Shown: positions 17,636 through 26,263, numbered from the stretch's first letter. The stretch is DNA of 64,000 nucleotides from an uncultured Christensenella sp. (GCA_910579525.1 CAJTUK010000001.1:124001-188000); one strand, 5' to 3'. Numbers and translations: made by a program. The notes: generated by a model from the sequence alone, not told the origin.

Positions 17636-18703
17636 TTATACCTCGTTATTCTGTTTCAATTTAAAGTAATTTTTATTATATAAATACTCACTGCCTTCGG
17701 GCTTAATCTCGCCCGCCTTCTCGTTAAACATTTCAGCCTCGTCGTATCTGCCCAATTTATAATAAATAACACACAGTTGAATATACGGTATATAGCCGTA
17801 GTAATCAACATTTACAAACCCGCCGGATTTTGCCCTATCGTCGCATTTCAAAGCCGATTGGTACCAATATATAGCGGAATTAAAATCATTTTTATTAATA
17901 AACCATTCGCCCAAAATACAACACAATTCACCGGTTGGCGGTGCAATGAGCAACGCTTTTAAAAGCGCTCTGTACGCTCCGTCGATATCATTAAGCGCAT
18001 AATAAGCGCGGAAAAGGTTTACGCAAGCCTCTATTTTATTTTCAACCCAACCGTTAAGCGTTAAAAAATATTCTAAAACGGCCACACTTTCGCGCAGCAT
18101 ACCGCAGAACATAAGTTCCCTGCCGTAATAGAATAAAGAGCGTTCGTCAAGGCATATCCCGCGGGCAATCTGGTTTTGATAAATTTTTAAATTGCGCATA
18201 GGATCGCCTTCCTTTACCTTCCGATGGTGTATTTCCGCATCGCTATAAACTATTACCCCCGAAGGCGTTACCGCCTCGTGAACCGCTCCCGAAAAACGGA
18301 AGTTTCCGCTTCTTTTAAAAATACGTTCTCTGTAATACACAAACGAAGGCGCATCTTTATCAAACCCCGAAGCATAAGGCAAAAAAGCTATGTCGAACCC
18401 TCCGTTTTTCACAAGTTTGCAAATTTTTTTACAATTTTCGTCGGTTATTACATCGTCGGCATCAAGCCACATAACGTAGTCACACGTAGCTTTTTCCAAA
18501 GAGAAATTGCGAGCTGCCGAAAAATCTCCGCACCATTTAAAAAAGTAAATTTCGTCAGTAAATTTTTCAGCTTCGCTTACCGTATTGTCCGTGGAGCCGG
18601 TATCCACAACTATTATTTCGTCGGCAAATTTCGAAACGCAATTCAAACAACGAGCGATAACCGCCTCTTCGTCACGAACGATAAGACAAACGCTTAAAGA
18701 CAT
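17636..18703 (-). CDS. family 2 glycosyltransferase with TPR tail
   Basis: A 355-residue protein with a GT-A glycosyltransferase domain (about 1-190): SVCLIVRDEE at the start, VVDTGSTDNT at 32-41 and the metal-binding DADD at 81-84. From about 205 it has TPR-like helical repeats, a layout found in SPBc2-type and SgtA-like enzymes. It directly precedes the collagen-like gene on the same mRNA, and its probable target is that protein's threonines; sugar donor unknown. The ribosome binding site AGAGG is well spaced from the ATG. Confidence 0.9.
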   Translation of the reverse strand: MSLSVCLIVRDEEAVIARCLNCVSKFADEIIVVDTGSTDNTVSEAEKFTDEIYFFKWCGDFSAARNFSLEKATCDYVMWLDADDVITDENCKKICKLVKNGGFDIAFLPYASGFDKDAPSFVYYRERIFKRSGNFRFSGAVHEAVTPSGVIVYSDAEIHHRKVKEGDPMRNLKIYQNQIARGICLDERSLFYYGRELMFCGMLRESVAVLEYFLTLNGWVENKIEACVNLFRAYYALNDIDGAYRALLKALLIAPPTGELCCILGEWFINKNDFNSAIYWYQSALKCDDRAKSGGFVNVDYYGYIPYIQLCVIYYKLGRYDEAEMFNEKAGEIKPEGSEYLYNKNYFKLKQNNEV

Positions 18704-18763
18704 AAAAGACCCTCTTGCAGTATTACATATTATGCAAAACGCGACTTTGCCGTTACGAAATTA

Positions 18764-18801
18764 TAAAAAAAACGCCCCGCGCTTTGTTAAAGCACGGGGC
18801 G
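18764..18801 (-). terminator. terminator after the 376-residue unknown gene
   Basis: Hairpin CGCCCCGCGCTTT / AAAGCACGGGGCG (18773-18801) followed by T8 on the minus strand. Confidence 0.88.
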
Positions 18802-18808
18802 AACATAT

Positions 18809-19939
18809 TTATTTCAATAATTTTTTCGCTATGTTTTCAAGAGTTTTTTCGGGAGTATCCTTTTCATAATCGCAAAGTTTATCAAAGTTACTGAACGCTC
18901 CTCCTTCTCCGGAAGACCAGCCTATTAGCCATTCGTTTTTCAATTTGGCAAGATTATCACTGTCAGACTTATACTTGAATATGTAATAAGTTTCGTTTTC
19001 CACATCCGTACAACCTATCAATTCCAACTCGTCTGGCGCCTTACCGAGCTCCGTAGGATAAACGAGCCACTGTACCATTTCGCTTTTAGCAATATATTCG
19101 TCTGAAATCAGTTCGGTTGGAAACAAGTCAGTACGTTTCAACTCGGCAAGTAAGCAAAATAACATATAAGCGTACCGCAAATCATGCGCAACTTCCGAAA
19201 CTATATTATGCGAAACATCGCGCCCGCTACTTAAAAGTGTTTCTATGGCAAATAAACGCACGCCGTTATCCGCAGTTTGTAATGCGTTTTGCAACTTCAA
19301 GCAAAATTCTTCGGTAATAAAATATTTGCCGACGTCGGCAATCAGTTCAAGAGTGCTCGTTTCGTCGACACTCAATTCGATTTTGTTTAACCGCTCCAAT
19401 TCGCGCACGAAAAATGCTGAAATCTCGCCTTTTGCACTCTCCGTCAAAAGAGAAAAATTTTCCGAATTCTGTAACATACAATTAAAAAATCCGCAACGCT
19501 GATATTCGTCGGAAATACCTTCCACACGATCAATAACGCATTTTACGGCGGTTTGGTCTATAGATTTAAGTTTAAAAAGACTATCTACCGAGTTTTCTAC
19601 TACCCGTTCCGATTTTGCAAGATCAAACAAATTCAATACGGTTTGTTTATCTTCATCACTCTCTTCCTGCCCGCTAACAGCCATACCGTAGAATTCAAGT
19701 ATATATGTACCGTATGACAGCATCTCGTCTTTTAATCTGTAATTATCTGCGGCAGGGATTGCAGTTATAAGGCGTTTTGCTTCATTTAAAACAAAAGATT
19801 TTATTGTAGCGCGGTGTTCCGCCGTCATTTTCTTTTTTTCGCTCTTATACGCTGAAATGAGCACGCTCAATATCAATGCGTTTTCCCTATAGTTATCTGA
19901 ATTTTGTATTACGCCTACAATCCTTTTCAGTTCTTGCAT
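18809..19939 (-). CDS. unknown, mostly helical protein
   Basis: I do not recognise this 376-residue protein. It has no signal peptide or membrane segment and is acidic and leucine-rich. Residues 1-300 look like a stack of helices (possibly HEAT-like). The last 75 residues form a distinct mixed domain beginning near ELIGCTDVENETYYIFKYKS, with aromatic and Gly-rich patches (NEWLIGWSSGEGGAF). The ribosome binding site is AGAGGAT before the ATG. It is monocistronic between its own terminator and an AT-rich gap. Presumably cytoplasmic; function open. Confidence 0.7.
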   Translation of the reverse strand: MQELKRIVGVIQNSDNYRENALILSVLISAYKSEKKKMTAEHRATIKSFVLNEAKRLITAIPAADNYRLKDEMLSYGTYILEFYGMAVSGQEESDEDKQTVLNLFDLAKSERVVENSVDSLFKLKSIDQTAVKCVIDRVEGISDEYQRCGFFNCMLQNSENFSLLTESAKGEISAFFVRELERLNKIELSVDETSTLELIADVGKYFITEEFCLKLQNALQTADNGVRLFAIETLLSSGRDVSHNIVSEVAHDLRYAYMLFCLLAELKRTDLFPTELISDEYIAKSEMVQWLVYPTELGKAPDELELIGCTDVENETYYIFKYKSDSDNLAKLKNEWLIGWSSGEGGAFSNFDKLCDYEKDTPEKTLENIAKKLLK

Positions 19940-20084
19940 TTTATCCTCTGAGTTAATTTTAAGTAATTATAGCCGAAAAACGATGTTTTGTCAATTTTGA
20001 AAATTGATAAGTTTCGTATCCTGTGTGAAATTATCTTTTCTTATATGCGGTTATAATTGTGTAACTATAAGCATGAATTCAACT

Positions 20085-20576
20085 TTAAAGTGTTGCAATT
20101 GTATAAATAATTACGCCTAAAACAACCGCAAAAACCACAACACGCGAAATTACATAAGGTATTATTATTTTGCGTGCCCGTATCCGCTTGTATTTGGGTT
20201 TAGAAAGTAGCCCAAAAACCAAATACCCGATTAAGCCGCCAATACTTATAATACTAAAATAAGATATTTTTAAAAAATAAGCCAACAATGTAAAAAGTAC
20301 GGTTAAGCCTAAAAATGCAATAGCAATAAAATACATAGTGCGTGCATTTTTTTCGTCAAGCATTTTCTTATTCTCAATATCCGTGTCGGAAATAAGTTCG
20401 TCAATACTGATATTGAAAAGATTCGATATTGCTTTTAAACTGTCTATACTTGGGTAGCCGTTGTCCGTTTCCCATTTTGAAATGGCAGTTCTTGTAACAT
20501 AAATCATATCCGCCAACTGCTCTTGTGTTAAATTGTTGTCATTTCTTAACTTCTTCAATTTTTGACCAAAAGTCAT
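20085..20576 (-). CDS. XRE-family regulator with membrane C-terminus
   Basis: A 163-residue protein. Residues 1-60 hold a lambda-repressor-like helix-turn-helix (FGQKLKKLRNDNNLTQEQLA, TRTAISKWETDNGYPSID); the rest has about three hydrophobic segments with a basic loop (KPKYKRIRARK). Such membrane-tethered XRE proteins are frequent in Bacillota and usually regulate a neighbouring envelope gene, but no obvious target is adjacent. The frame opens at 20654, yet GGAGG seven bases before the ATG at 20576 and the domain start both favour the shorter form. Confidence 0.88.
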   Translation of the reverse strand: MTFGQKLKKLRNDNNLTQEQLADMIYVTRTAISKWETDNGYPSIDSLKAISNLFNISIDELISDTDIENKKMLDEKNARTMYFIAIAFLGLTVLFTLLAYFLKISYFSIISIGGLIGYLVFGLLSKPKYKRIRARKIIIPYVISRVVVFAVVLGVIIYTIATL

Positions 20577-20866
20577 AAATGTACCTCCATGAAACATTTC
20601 CATTGTAACATACAGGTTGTTGAATGTCACGACACTATTCTTCACATTGGGCATGTACCCAAAAAATTATTGAATTAAAGAACATTTCAACGGTGTTGAC
20701 TATATGCAGCTGTCTTCCGTGCTATTTGATAAGTGCGAGAATTTGAGAAAATAGTTCTTTTTTTGAGTGAAGATAGCACGCTTGTTTGCAGTGTTTTTTG
20801 TTCAAATAAGGGTTTCCTAAATATTTGCTGAATAAAAGACTTTATTCAAATTAATAGAACGGAAAG
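20577..20866. other. intergenic stretch without a recognisable gene
   Basis: AT-rich sequence with a distant inverted pair (GTGCTAT near 20717 and ATAGCAC near 20774) and one copy of a short repeat (20654-20676) whose second copy is at 21464. I see no coding sequence. Confidence 0.5.
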
Positions 20867-20895
20867 TTGCATAACAGCATCGAAAACGATATAAT
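20867..20895 (+). promoter_or_regulatory. sigma-A type promoter of the 115-residue unknown gene
   Basis: TTGCAT (20867-20872), 17-base spacer, TATAAT (20890-20895). Confidence 0.75.
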
Positions 20896-20928
20896 GAGAT
20901 TAATAATAAATAATTTCAGGGGCGTAAA

Positions 20929-21276
20929 ATGGAAATATGTGAAATAACGCTTGACGCCAAACAATATGACCTGTTGAAGAGCATGCTGAATTGCGACATG
21001 AGAGCAAACTTAATAAGAAAAATTCCAATTAATGGAAAAGATTTGTTTTATGATATGATTCACGAAATATATTCGCCTGTAACAGACGGATGGAGTACGC
21101 GTGAAATCGTGTTGAAAGAATCTGCCGATGCGCTAAATCTGCTAATATTTATGACGAAACAGATATTTCCGAACGATGAAAACTATTTTCTACGACAAAT
21201 GGGAAGAAAATGGAAGAATTTCCGTTTTGAAAAAGATTGCGCGCTTATAATATTAAAGACAAATACCAGCGCATAA
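20929..21276 (+). CDS. unknown 115-residue protein
   Basis: Not recognised. A soluble, mixed alpha/beta protein (MEICEITLDAKQYDLLKSML at the start) without motifs I can assign. It has a good AGGGG ribosome binding site, a consensus promoter and a terminator further down, so it is probably a real single-gene unit. A separate open frame runs from about 21230 to 21365 after its end and could be a relic of a longer reading frame. Base composition is more AT-rich than the flanking core genes. Confidence 0.6.
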   Translation: MEICEITLDAKQYDLLKSMLNCDMRANLIRKIPINGKDLFYDMIHEIYSPVTDGWSTREIVLKESADALNLLIFMTKQIFPNDENYFLRQMGRKWKNFRFEKDCALIILKTNTSA

Positions 21277-21376
21277 GACAAGCACTGAATGAATTTTTTA
21301 TGAGAAAAAGTTTTTTGACTTTGCTGCGCAGTTTAATTATAAAATTCGTTTTAGGTTGTTTTTAGATTTTAAAAAT

Positions 21377-21413
21377 AAAGTCGAACTACTTTTTTAAGTA
21401 ATTCGACTTTTTT
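21377..21413 (+). terminator. terminator after the 115-residue unknown gene
   Basis: Hairpin with arms 21377-21391 and 21396-21410 (AAAGTCGAA...TTCGACTTT, one mismatch) and a T6 tail. Confidence 0.82.
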
Positions 21414-21556
21414 AATGTAAAAAATAACATAAGCAAAAATTGGTTCAACTTATGATATTGGTTGTACACCAAAAAATTATGAATAATGCAAGGACAAGCC
21501 AAGCCTAACACACCGCAATTCCAGTCAAATAGCTTTTTGCGGCATAAAGTAGCCGT

Positions 21557-21736
21557 TTAACTTTGTATAAATCTTACAACTTGCATAAGGACATCAAACT
21601 TTGCTTGATTTTTTAAATCTTGATGAAAACGTGCTTTATTATTATCCGAAAGTTTAGCGTAATCGTCTAAAAGTTCTCTGCTTGCTTTTAAAGTTTTTGC
21701 CATAAAGTCTTGATATTCTTTTTCTTCGTTTAGCAT
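21557..21736 (-). CDS. unknown 59-residue protein
   Basis: A small ORF with an excellent ribosome binding site: AGGAGG five bases before the ATG at 21736. The product is charged, helical and soluble (MLNEEKEYQDFMAKTLKASR ... FDVLMQVVRFIQS). I know no family. It begins just after the terminator of tRNA-Glu on the same strand, so it needs its own promoter or read-through. Codon choice and the perfect Shine-Dalgarno make a real gene more likely than not. Confidence 0.6.
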   Translation of the reverse strand: MLNEEKEYQDFMAKTLKASRELLDDYAKLSDNNKARFHQDLKNQAKFDVLMQVVRFIQS

Positions 21737-21757
21737 AATAACCTCCTGATTTTTATA

Positions 21758-21812
21758 GCAAAAAACCTAAACCGCCATCCACTAATTTAATAGTGGTTCA
21801 ATTTAGGTTTCA
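21758..21812 (-). terminator. terminator after tRNA-Glu
   Basis: AAACCTAAA / TTTAGGTTT outer arms (21763-21771, 21802-21810) with an inner CCAC/GTGG stem and a T run on the minus strand. Confidence 0.82.
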
Positions 21813-21814
21813 AG

Positions 21815-21889
21815 TGGTGACCCTGCCGGGAATCGAACCCGGGATTGAGCCTTGAGAGGGCTCCGTCTTAACCGCTTGACCACAGGGCC
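21815..21889 (-). tRNA. tRNA-Glu (anticodon CTC)
   Basis: Acceptor GGCCCTG/CAGGGTC, anticodon stem GAGCC/GGCTC with loop CTCTCAA (anticodon CTC, reads GAG), T arm CCGGG-TTCGATT-CCCGG, A73 and encoded CCA. Confidence 0.96.
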
Positions 21890-21909
21890 TTATTTAATTT
21901 AGCGTAGTG

Positions 21910-21938
21910 ATTATATCACATAAATTTTCGGTTGGCAA
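21910..21938 (-). promoter_or_regulatory. sigma-A type promoter of tRNA-Glu
   Basis: On the minus strand TTGCCA (21933-21938), 17-base spacer and TATAAT (21910-21915), 21 bases before the tRNA. Confidence 0.82.
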
Positions 21939-21969
21939 GCGAAATTAACCGCATAAACCAAATTTAAAG

Positions 21970-22005
21970 GTAACCGCCCCGCGCTTAAATTATGCGCGGG
22001 GCGGT
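21970..22005 (-). terminator. terminator after the broken surface-protein gene
   Basis: Strong GC hairpin ACCGCCCCGCGC / GCGCGGGGCGGT (21970-22005). The T run on the minus strand is poor, so its efficiency is uncertain. Confidence 0.65.
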
Positions 22006-22037
22006 CTATCAAAGGAGTATTGAATAAGTGTGTGCGA

Positions 22038-24584
22038 TTAGTAAGTGTGTTTAAGCGTTAAGAAAGGCGCTTTAAGGTAATAAGGATATTCATCTTTATT
22101 GTTGCCTGTGTTAGGACGGTTTTCATCTATAACAAATTCCCATATATCTTCGTGTCCTTCACCTAAAACGTTTTCAAAAATCATTTGAATTCTTGCCATA
22201 TTCAGCAAAGGATAAGAATCGACATCGAAATCAGAATCATATTCTTCCATAGAAGCAATACATTTTCTAACCACGTTATTCGCAGTGCTGTTGGCGCCGC
22301 CGACTATCAAAGACGCGGTTTTTAAGGCAACTATAACTTCCTGATGATCCGCGCTGTGATAAAGTCTTCCTACGGAGATACATCTTGTAATAGCAAATCA
22401 GCCGATTGCGCCCGATTCGTATCCAATCATGCCGCCTATTCTAGGCGTAGAATATGTTGACGAACAGCTTCAGCCAAAGTAGCATCGGTCTATTTCAAGC
22501 TTGTAATCGATATCTGCTTTAGCATTGTCAAGTGCGCCTACTATTCCGCCGACTTGCTGTGAACCGGTCAAATCCGCAATAACATAACAGTCTTTAATGT
22601 AAACTTCTATGTTATTCGAAGGCGAAGACGTGGTTTGAATAAAACCTACTATTCCGCCTACTCTGTGGTTCGTTCCGGCATTGATATAATAATTGCCGGA
22701 GTTGTCGTTCACAACGGAAACCTGACTGATATAGGTAGGTAACGGCGATTCGAATATATGTCCGATAAGTCCGCCCGAACGGGTTCCGCCGTTAGCTATC
22801 ATAATGTTGTTTACTTCGATATTGTGATAGTAACCGCCATAAGCGCTTGCAATTATACCAACCTGCTGTTTGCCGCCTGTTATTTTTATATTCTCGAATT
22901 TAATATTTTCTATAGTGGCGCCTTCTGTCTTATAGAATACCGCAAGTCCGGATTTATTACTGTCTCCCGACATGGTAAGATTTTTTATCGTGTGACCGTT
23001 GCCGTTCAAAAGTCCTTTAAACGTGCCGTTTTCGTTTTTCCAATTCGCAGTTGCAAAGTCAAGGTCTTTAGTCAAGCTGTAAATTGTGGTCGCGGGCGAC
23101 TCTTCACCTATTTTACCTTTATTGGCAAGAGTCATAAAATCAGCTTCGGTAGAGATTTCACACAACTCTATTCTTGCTTTTTGTATGGGAGTTGTAATCC
23201 TTCCGTTGATATTAGCCAAAGCATAATAAATATTGTAGGCTTCGCTGTTAGTATTTTCAAATTGAAAATCAATAGAATCGCCGCGGAAAACGTAAGATTT
23301 AACGCCCGACACAGACTTAATGTTTTCAGAAGTAACATCGATATCGGTTTTTGACGATACGGCGTAAATAATACCCGTAGCGTTGGTAAGATTACCCGAT
23401 ATCATGTAACCGTCTCTGTTAACGACTACCGCCGAATCGATAAATTCAACTTTTGCGCCCTTGCTCGCAACATACATCGTGTAAGACATGGACTTGTTTT
23501 GCGTGGGATCGCTTACGAGTTTCACTGTTTGCGTAACTTTGTAAACGCCTGCGTTCGACGGCGTAAAGCCCTTAATTTCAATATAAGGCGAATTTTTATC
23601 GGCCGCGTAGAGATAAGTCGTCTCGTAAGTAAACTGATCGCTATTCAGCAATTTGCCGTTATAATCCAGTCCGTTTTCTACGAGTATGGTAGGTTCTGTA
23701 AACATATCAAACCAGTCTACGACGTAAGAACCGCCCTCGTTTATAATTTCACCGTTTTGTGACAGCACCTTTATCGTACCGATAGAGGGTTGACCGCATT
23801 TTACGGTAATTTCAAAGTCTTTAGTATCATAAACGGCGTTTTCGTTATATCCGCACTTTATAGTAGCCGTAATCGTAACCTTTACGTCTTTTTCCAAAGG
23901 ACGGTATACGCCTACCGTAACATATTTTGACTGTGAAAGGGATACGTCTTCTTCACTGCCGATTGAAGCTACTTCGGGATTAGACGACTCCCAAGTTATA
24001 GTGCATCCGTTCATAAATACGGGAACGTTGAAATCCTGATAAACTGCCGAAGAATCGGTGTTTATAGTTAACACTTCTTTCGCGCGGGCAAGATTGGCAG
24101 CATATACGCTTGAAACGCCGCCGTCCACATAGTCGTTACCATAAAAATGATCATATGCATCCCAAGAACCGAGATTCAGCTCCGAACCGATAACCTTGCC
24201 TGCAATAAGTTTAGAATCGTCTACTCCGTCTTGCTTTGCGAGAATATCTTTCATATTTATAGACATATCGCCGCTGTTACGGTAAACTTTATGCACGCGA
24301 TTGGGATTTAATGCTCCGGAAGTTCCGCTCGCATATAAATCGTTTAGTCCTGAAAGGTTAAACGTGTAGTTACCCGAAGCGTCTACTAAAGTGATATTGG
24401 CGCTGACACTTGTATTTATATTGCCTTTTATGAGCTCGAAAGTTGCAAATTCGGTTTCTATGGAAACGTCGGTTTTAGTGAGAGTATCCGCGTTTAATAT
24501 AGCCATATCGGGTATAGCTTTTGCTCCCGTGAGCGTATATTCAACGTCTACCGTCTTGGACTGCGCCGCTCCGTTTCGGGGCAT
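22038..24584 (-). pseudogene. surface protein with Ig-like and GLUG-type repeats, interrupted by two in-frame TGA codons and lacking a proper start
   Basis: One frame of 849 codons encodes a probable extracellular protein. It has an atrophied Ig-like segment (CTITWESSNPEVASIG ... VKVTITATI) about a third of the way in, further beta-rich domains, and a C-terminal third of GLUG-like repeats (NGNGHTIKNLTMSG, QQVGIIAS, SGGLIGH, RVGGIVGF, QQVGGIVGA, PRIGGMIGY). TGA codons at 22470-22472 and 22398-22400 break this frame, with homologous-looking sequence continuing without a shift on both sides. At the 5' end the frame runs back into a 6S RNA gene; the first ATG (24584) has only the RNA's T run before it and no ribosome binding site, signal peptide or promoter. 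A 5'-truncated, decaying gene is the simplest reading; recoding of TGA is the alternative. Confidence 0.72.
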
Positions 24585-24775
24585 AAAAAAAACAAATCCG
24601 CCTGTGCCGTAGTACAAAAAAGTATTAACCCGCTTCTCGCAGGTGGGTGCGCCGCGGCGAAACGTCGCGTCTTCCTTAAAATCAAGGAATTTCACTATTT
24701 CCGCAGACAAGCGCTCCCGTTTATTACTTTGTGGATTACGAATTTTTTATATTACGTACACCGCAGACCTGTCAT
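24585..24775 (-). ncRNA. ssrS: 6S RNA
   Basis: A transcript of about 190 nt predicted from a promoter, a T8 terminator run (24585-24592) and 6S landmarks. The 5' end reads CAGGTCTGCGGTGTACG, like the CCTGATGTGTTAG start of Bacillus 6S. The 3' part has CACCCACCTGC-GAGAA-GCGGGTT followed by ACTACGGCACAGGCGG, like the closing region of many 6S RNAs. The two ends pair (GGTCTGC with GCGGATT; an A-rich 5' strand with the T6 run near 24612-24617), giving the long rod that mimics an open promoter and sequesters sigma-A RNA polymerase. It is divergent from aspS; as I recall, B. subtilis bsrA also lies beside aspS. Judged by eye, no covariance model was run. Confidence 0.72.
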
Positions 24776-24781
24776 TAATAT

Positions 24782-24809
24782 ATTATATATAATTTTTAAA
24801 AAAATGCAA
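24782..24809 (-). promoter_or_regulatory. sigma-A type promoter of 6S RNA
   Basis: On the minus strand TTGCAT (24804-24809), 16-base spacer, TATAAT (24782-24787); start expected near 24775. Confidence 0.72.
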
Positions 24810-24860
24810 GGGGAAAATTTTGACAGCGCCAAAATATATATGAGCCGCGTTACAATTTGC

Positions 24861-24889
24861 TTGATTTTTTACCGGAAAAGCCGTAAAAT
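24861..24889 (+). promoter_or_regulatory. sigma-A type promoter of aspS
   Basis: TTGATT (24861-24866), 17-base spacer, TAAAAT (24884-24889), 37 bases before the ATG. Confidence 0.65.
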
Positions 24890-24926
24890 TAGGTTAAACA
24901 CTAAACGAATTTTTAAGAGGCAATTT

Positions 24927-26258
24927 ATGGAAGAAATGACGGGTATTATTCCCTCGAGCTACACGCCCTACTCCGAATTCAAGCAAAATCTTGAAAAAGT
25001 AGTTACGATAAAGGGCGTTATTCACAATATAAGGGATATGTCTGATTTTGCGTTTATTCTCGTGCGTACTGCGCGCGAGCTTATTCAGTGCGTTTATTCG
25101 CCCGAATTTTCAGCTTTCCGCTTAAACGAAAGCATAGTGGAACAGGCGTCCGCTAAAATTACGGGAAAAGTAGTTAAGAGCGAGACTCGCGACGGAAGCG
25201 AAAGATTCGAACTTCAAATCCATAATATAGAAATTTTGTCTTCCCCTGCGGCTATTCCTCCCGTAGTTATTTCAAAAAAGCAGGTTACATGTGAACTTTC
25301 GGTTAATCTCGATAACCGTCCCGTTACATTGCGCAACCCCAAAGAAAGAGCTATTTTTAAAATTCAGGAAGGAATTCAACGCGGATTCAGAGAATATTTG
25401 CAGAGCCAGAATTTCACTGAAATCCATACGCCTAAAATAAATTTTGCCGGCGCTGAAGGCGGCACAAACGTTTTTAAACTCGATTATTTCGGCAAAACCG
25501 TTTATCTGGCGCAAAGTCCGCAACTTTATAAGCAGGCGCTTGTGCCCGTTTATGAAAGGGTTTTTGAAATTGCCCCCGTTTTCCGTGCGGAGCATCACGA
25601 CACTTCACGCCACCTCAACGAGTATATATCAATGGACTTCGAAATGGGATTCATTGACAGTTTTACCGACATTATGAATATGGAAACGGGAGCGCTCAAA
25701 TATATATTCAATCTGTTAAAAACGGAGTATGCGCCCGAAATAGAGCTTTTGAAAGTTGACGTGCCAGAGATTACCTCTATTCCTTGCGTTAAATTTAAAG
25801 AAGCGAAAGAGCTTTGCGTTAAAAAGTTAAAAAACATAACCGATATGAAGGACTTCGAACCCGAAGAAGAAGCGTTTTTGGGGAAATGGGCCAAACAGCA
25901 ATTTAATTCGGATTTCCTTTTCGTAACGCACTATCTTTCAAAAAAGCGACCTTTCTATACTATGGACGACCCCGAAGACCCCGAGGTAACGCTTTCTTTC
26001 GACCTTTTGTTCAGAGGGCTTGAAATTACGAGCGGGGGACAACGTATTCACGACTACAGCATGCAAGTAGAAAAAATGAAAAAGATGGGAATGAATCCAG
26101 ACGAATTCGAAACCTATCTTATGCTCCATAAATACGGCGCGCCTCCTCACGGCGGACTGGGACTTGGACTCGAAAGACTGACAATGCACCTTTTGGGATT
26201 CAAAAACGTGCGAAACGCCACCATGTTCCCCAGAGATATCAACAGAGTTTCACCGTAA
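24927..26258 (+). CDS. aspS: archaeal-type aspartate-tRNA(Asp/Asn) ligase
   Basis: A 443-residue class IIb synthetase: an OB-fold anticodon-binding domain (about 20-130) and the catalytic core. Signature elements GAEGGTNVFKLDYFGKTVYL, AQSPQLYKQ, FRAEHHDTSRHLNEY (motif 2), GLEITSGGQRIHDY and HGGLGLGLERLTMHLLG (motif 3) match the short archaeal AspRS form rather than the longer bacterial one with its GAD insert. Such enzymes in Clostridia are often non-discriminating and make Asp-tRNA-Asn for the amidotransferase; that is inference. The frame is open to 24729, but AAGAGG before the ATG at 24927 and the homology start fix the N-terminus. Confidence 0.92.
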   Translation: MEEMTGIIPSSYTPYSEFKQNLEKVVTIKGVIHNIRDMSDFAFILVRTARELIQCVYSPEFSAFRLNESIVEQASAKITGKVVKSETRDGSERFELQIHNIEILSSPAAIPPVVISKKQVTCELSVNLDNRPVTLRNPKERAIFKIQEGIQRGFREYLQSQNFTEIHTPKINFAGAEGGTNVFKLDYFGKTVYLAQSPQLYKQALVPVYERVFEIAPVFRAEHHDTSRHLNEYISMDFEMGFIDSFTDIMNMETGALKYIFNLLKTEYAPEIELLKVDVPEITSIPCVKFKEAKELCVKKLKNITDMKDFEPEEEAFLGKWAKQQFNSDFLFVTHYLSKKRPFYTMDDPEDPEVTLSFDLLFRGLEITSGGQRIHDYSMQVEKMKKMGMNPDEFETYLMLHKYGAPPHGGLGLGLERLTMHLLGFKNVRNATMFPRDINRVSP

Positions 26259-26263
26259 AGTCA

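Noticed and set aside
22398..22472. Genome-wide reassignment of TGA to an amino acid
   Set aside because: Many intact genes here (rlmH, fumarase beta, rpoD, cdaA, aguA and others) end in TGA, often in ATGA overlaps.
22398..22472. Selenocysteine at the two TGA codons
   Set aside because: A GLUG-type surface protein gives no reason for selenocysteine, two sites would be needed, and I saw no convincing SECIS-like hairpin; kept only as a test in the findings.
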